Shown here piece by piece: positions 62,118 to 64,000 of a stretch of 64,000 bases of DNA. The position numbers and the translations under genes are program-made. The notes under the pieces are model-generated. The model was given only the letters and a program-made list of their open reading frames with translations, did no database searches and was not told the origin of the DNA. The stretch is from the NCBI RefSeq assembly GCF_024752305.1, contig NZ_JANTHX010000003.1:62001-126000 (forward strand), written 5' to 3'. The DNA comes from Protaetiibacter mangrovi (GTDB lineage: Bacteria > Actinomycetota > Actinomycetes > Actinomycetales > Microbacteriaceae). Within the stretch, counting starts at the first letter, position 1, and the number at the start of each line of letters is the position of its first letter.

Positions 62118-62681
62118 ATGACACGCGACTACGACGGCACCGAGTACCCCGATGCCGAGCCCGCCGGCTCCTTCGCCGGCATCCCGGACGGCTTCGGGCG
62201 GCTCTGGACGCCGCACCGGATCGCCTACATCGAGCAGGGCGGCGGGTCACCGGGCGACGACTGCGTCTTCTGCACGGCGCCCACCCTCTCCGACGAGGAC
62301 GCGCTGATCGTGCACCGGGGCGAGAAGGCGTACGCCCTGCTCAACCTCTTCCCGTACAACAGCGGACACCTGCTCGTGGTGCCGTATCGGCACATCGCCA
62401 CCTACGACGAGGCCGACGCGGCCGAGGTCTCCGAGATCGGCGAGATCACCCAGACCGCCATGCGCGTCATCCGCCGCACCTCCCGGGCCGACGGATTCAA
62501 CATCGGCATGAACCAGGGGGCCATCGCGGGCGCCGGCATCGCCGGGCACCTGCACCAGCACGTGGTGCCCCGCTGGGCGACGGATGCCAACTTCTTCCCG
62601 ATCATCGCCCGCACCAAGGCCCTGCCGAAGCTGCTCGGCGAGGTGCGGCAGGAGCTCGCCGAGGCCTGGCCCGCCCGCTGA
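62118..62681 (+). CDS. HIT-family nucleotide hydrolase/transferase
   Basis: The 187-residue product has a CVFC zinc-type pair (DDCVFCTAP), the NSGHLLVVPYRHI strand and the catalytic HLHQHVVPRW (HxHxH). Members of this group include Ap4A phosphorylases in mycobacteria, so a dinucleoside polyphosphate substrate is plausible. ATG 62118. thrS-HIT-(phospholipid genes)-pdxS-pdxT is a common actinobacterial order; here the subtilase gene separates it from thrS. Confidence 0.93.
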   Translation: MTRDYDGTEYPDAEPAGSFAGIPDGFGRLWTPHRIAYIEQGGGSPGDDCVFCTAPTLSDEDALIVHRGEKAYALLNLFPYNSGHLLVVPYRHIATYDEADAAEVSEIGEITQTAMRVIRRTSRADGFNIGMNQGAIAGAGIAGHLHQHVVPRWATDANFFPIIARTKALPKLLGEVRQELAEAWPAR

Positions 62682-62685
62682 GCCC

Positions 62686-62709
62686 GGGCCACGTCCGACC
62701 CCGTGGCCC
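62686..62709 (+). terminator. Hairpin between the HIT gene and pdxS
   Basis: GGGCCACG and CGTGGCCC form an 8-bp stem with an 8-base loop, starting 4 bases after the HIT stop. Likely a terminator. Confidence 0.5.
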
Positions 62710-62762
62710 CGTGTGTCGTCACGCGCGGTCGGCCCCTCCGCGGGCGGAATAGGATCTGGTGC

Positions 62763-63667
<905 letters not shown>

Positions 63668-63677
<10 letters not shown>

Positions 63678-64000
63678 CCCCGGCTCGGTCGCGCAGGTCG
63701 GCGTGCTCGCCCTGCAGGGCGATGTGCGCGAGCACCTCGCGGTGCTCCGCGGGCTCGGTGCGGAGGCGATCCCGGTGCGGCGCCCCGAGGAGCTGGCGAC
63801 GGTCTCCGGTCTGGTGATCCCGGGCGGGGAGTCGAGCGTCATCGACAAGCTCTCCCGGCTCTTCGGGATCGCGGAGCCCCTGCGCGCGCGCATCGCCGCG
63901 GGCATGCCGGTGTACGGGACCTGCGCGGGCCTGATCATGCTCGCCGACACCGTGCTCGACTCCATCACGGGGCAGCAGAGCCTCGGCGGGCTCGACGTGG
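63668..64000 (+). CDS. pdxT: Pyridoxal 5'-phosphate synthase, glutaminase subunit (start only)
   Basis: Releases ammonia from glutamine for PdxS. The first 111 residues are in the window, with [24 protein letters not shown] and the nucleophilic Cys in [14 protein letters not shown] 63668 overlaps the pdxS stop by 10 bases. The gene runs past base 64000. Confidence 0.96.

Noticed and set aside
58297-62250. A 1317-codon open frame on the minus strand across the subtilase gene
   Set aside because: Antisense shadow of the subtilase and thrS genes; no recognisable domain, Arg/Asp/Gly/His-rich.

Overview
The window is a piece of chromosome from a high-GC actinobacterium. Gene content, the many GTG starts, the tight 4-base start/stop overlaps and the presence of sepH, DUF4193, DUF3093, DUF3710, DUF3159, DUF3000, DUF4191 and DUF7455 genes point to Microbacteriaceae, most likely Microbacterium or a close relative. 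I see no prophage, insertion sequence, integrase or CRISPR array. Almost all of the window is housekeeping genes, with a few lineage-specific genes slotted between them.

Layout. 1-10.5 kb: the glnA - RDD - DUF4191 - lipA - lipB - sucB - lpdA - pepA block, which keeps the order seen in Mycobacterium tuberculosis (Rv2213-Rv2220), interrupted by two unfamiliar genes: a sortase-like exported protein (1133-2032) and a membrane-anchored pseudokinase (4568-5956). LipB and LipA make the lipoyl group that the neighbouring E2 enzyme carries and LpdA re-oxidises. 10.5-25 kb: PAC2 protein, MFS transporter, principal sigma factor, CofE-like protein, an unusual pair of alanine-racemase genes, DUF7455, and topoisomerase IV (parE and parC) with a methyltransferase between them, then a phosphodiesterase and sepH. 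25-33 kb: DUF4193, DUF3093, dut-DUF3710-DUF3159, aconitase and dxs. 33-43 kb: a drug-efflux-type MFS gene, a large LuxR-family (LAL) regulator, the fadA/fadB beta-oxidation pair, and rnd with DUF3000. 43-51 kb: a hydrolase, the sulfurtransferase-sufE-reductase operon, zapE, nhaA, amt and a degenerate Amt-like gene. 51.2-51.8 kb: four tRNA genes and a strong terminator. 51.8-64 kb: a membrane-fused GH5 glycosidase, an acyltransferase-3/SGNH protein translationally coupled to thrS, a secreted subtilase, a HIT protein, and pdxS/pdxT (pdxT runs off the end).

Most interesting points. (1) The two overlapping alanine-racemase genes have complementary losses. One keeps the PLP-lysine barrel but lacks the catalytic-tyrosine loop; the other keeps the tyrosine domain but has arginine in place of the lysine and almost no barrel. 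In alanine racemase the active site is built from the lysine of one subunit and the tyrosine of the other, so the pair looks like a split, obligately heterodimeric racemase. (2) The genes for glutamine synthetase and the ammonium transporter, about 48 kb apart, have matching 38-bp GlnR-type boxes with identical internal spacing. (3) The gene after amt appears to be an Amt relative that has lost both pore histidines. (4) Several unassigned palindromic operators (before acnA, before the MFS gene, and before a small gene next to the LuxR regulator) are clear in the sequence.
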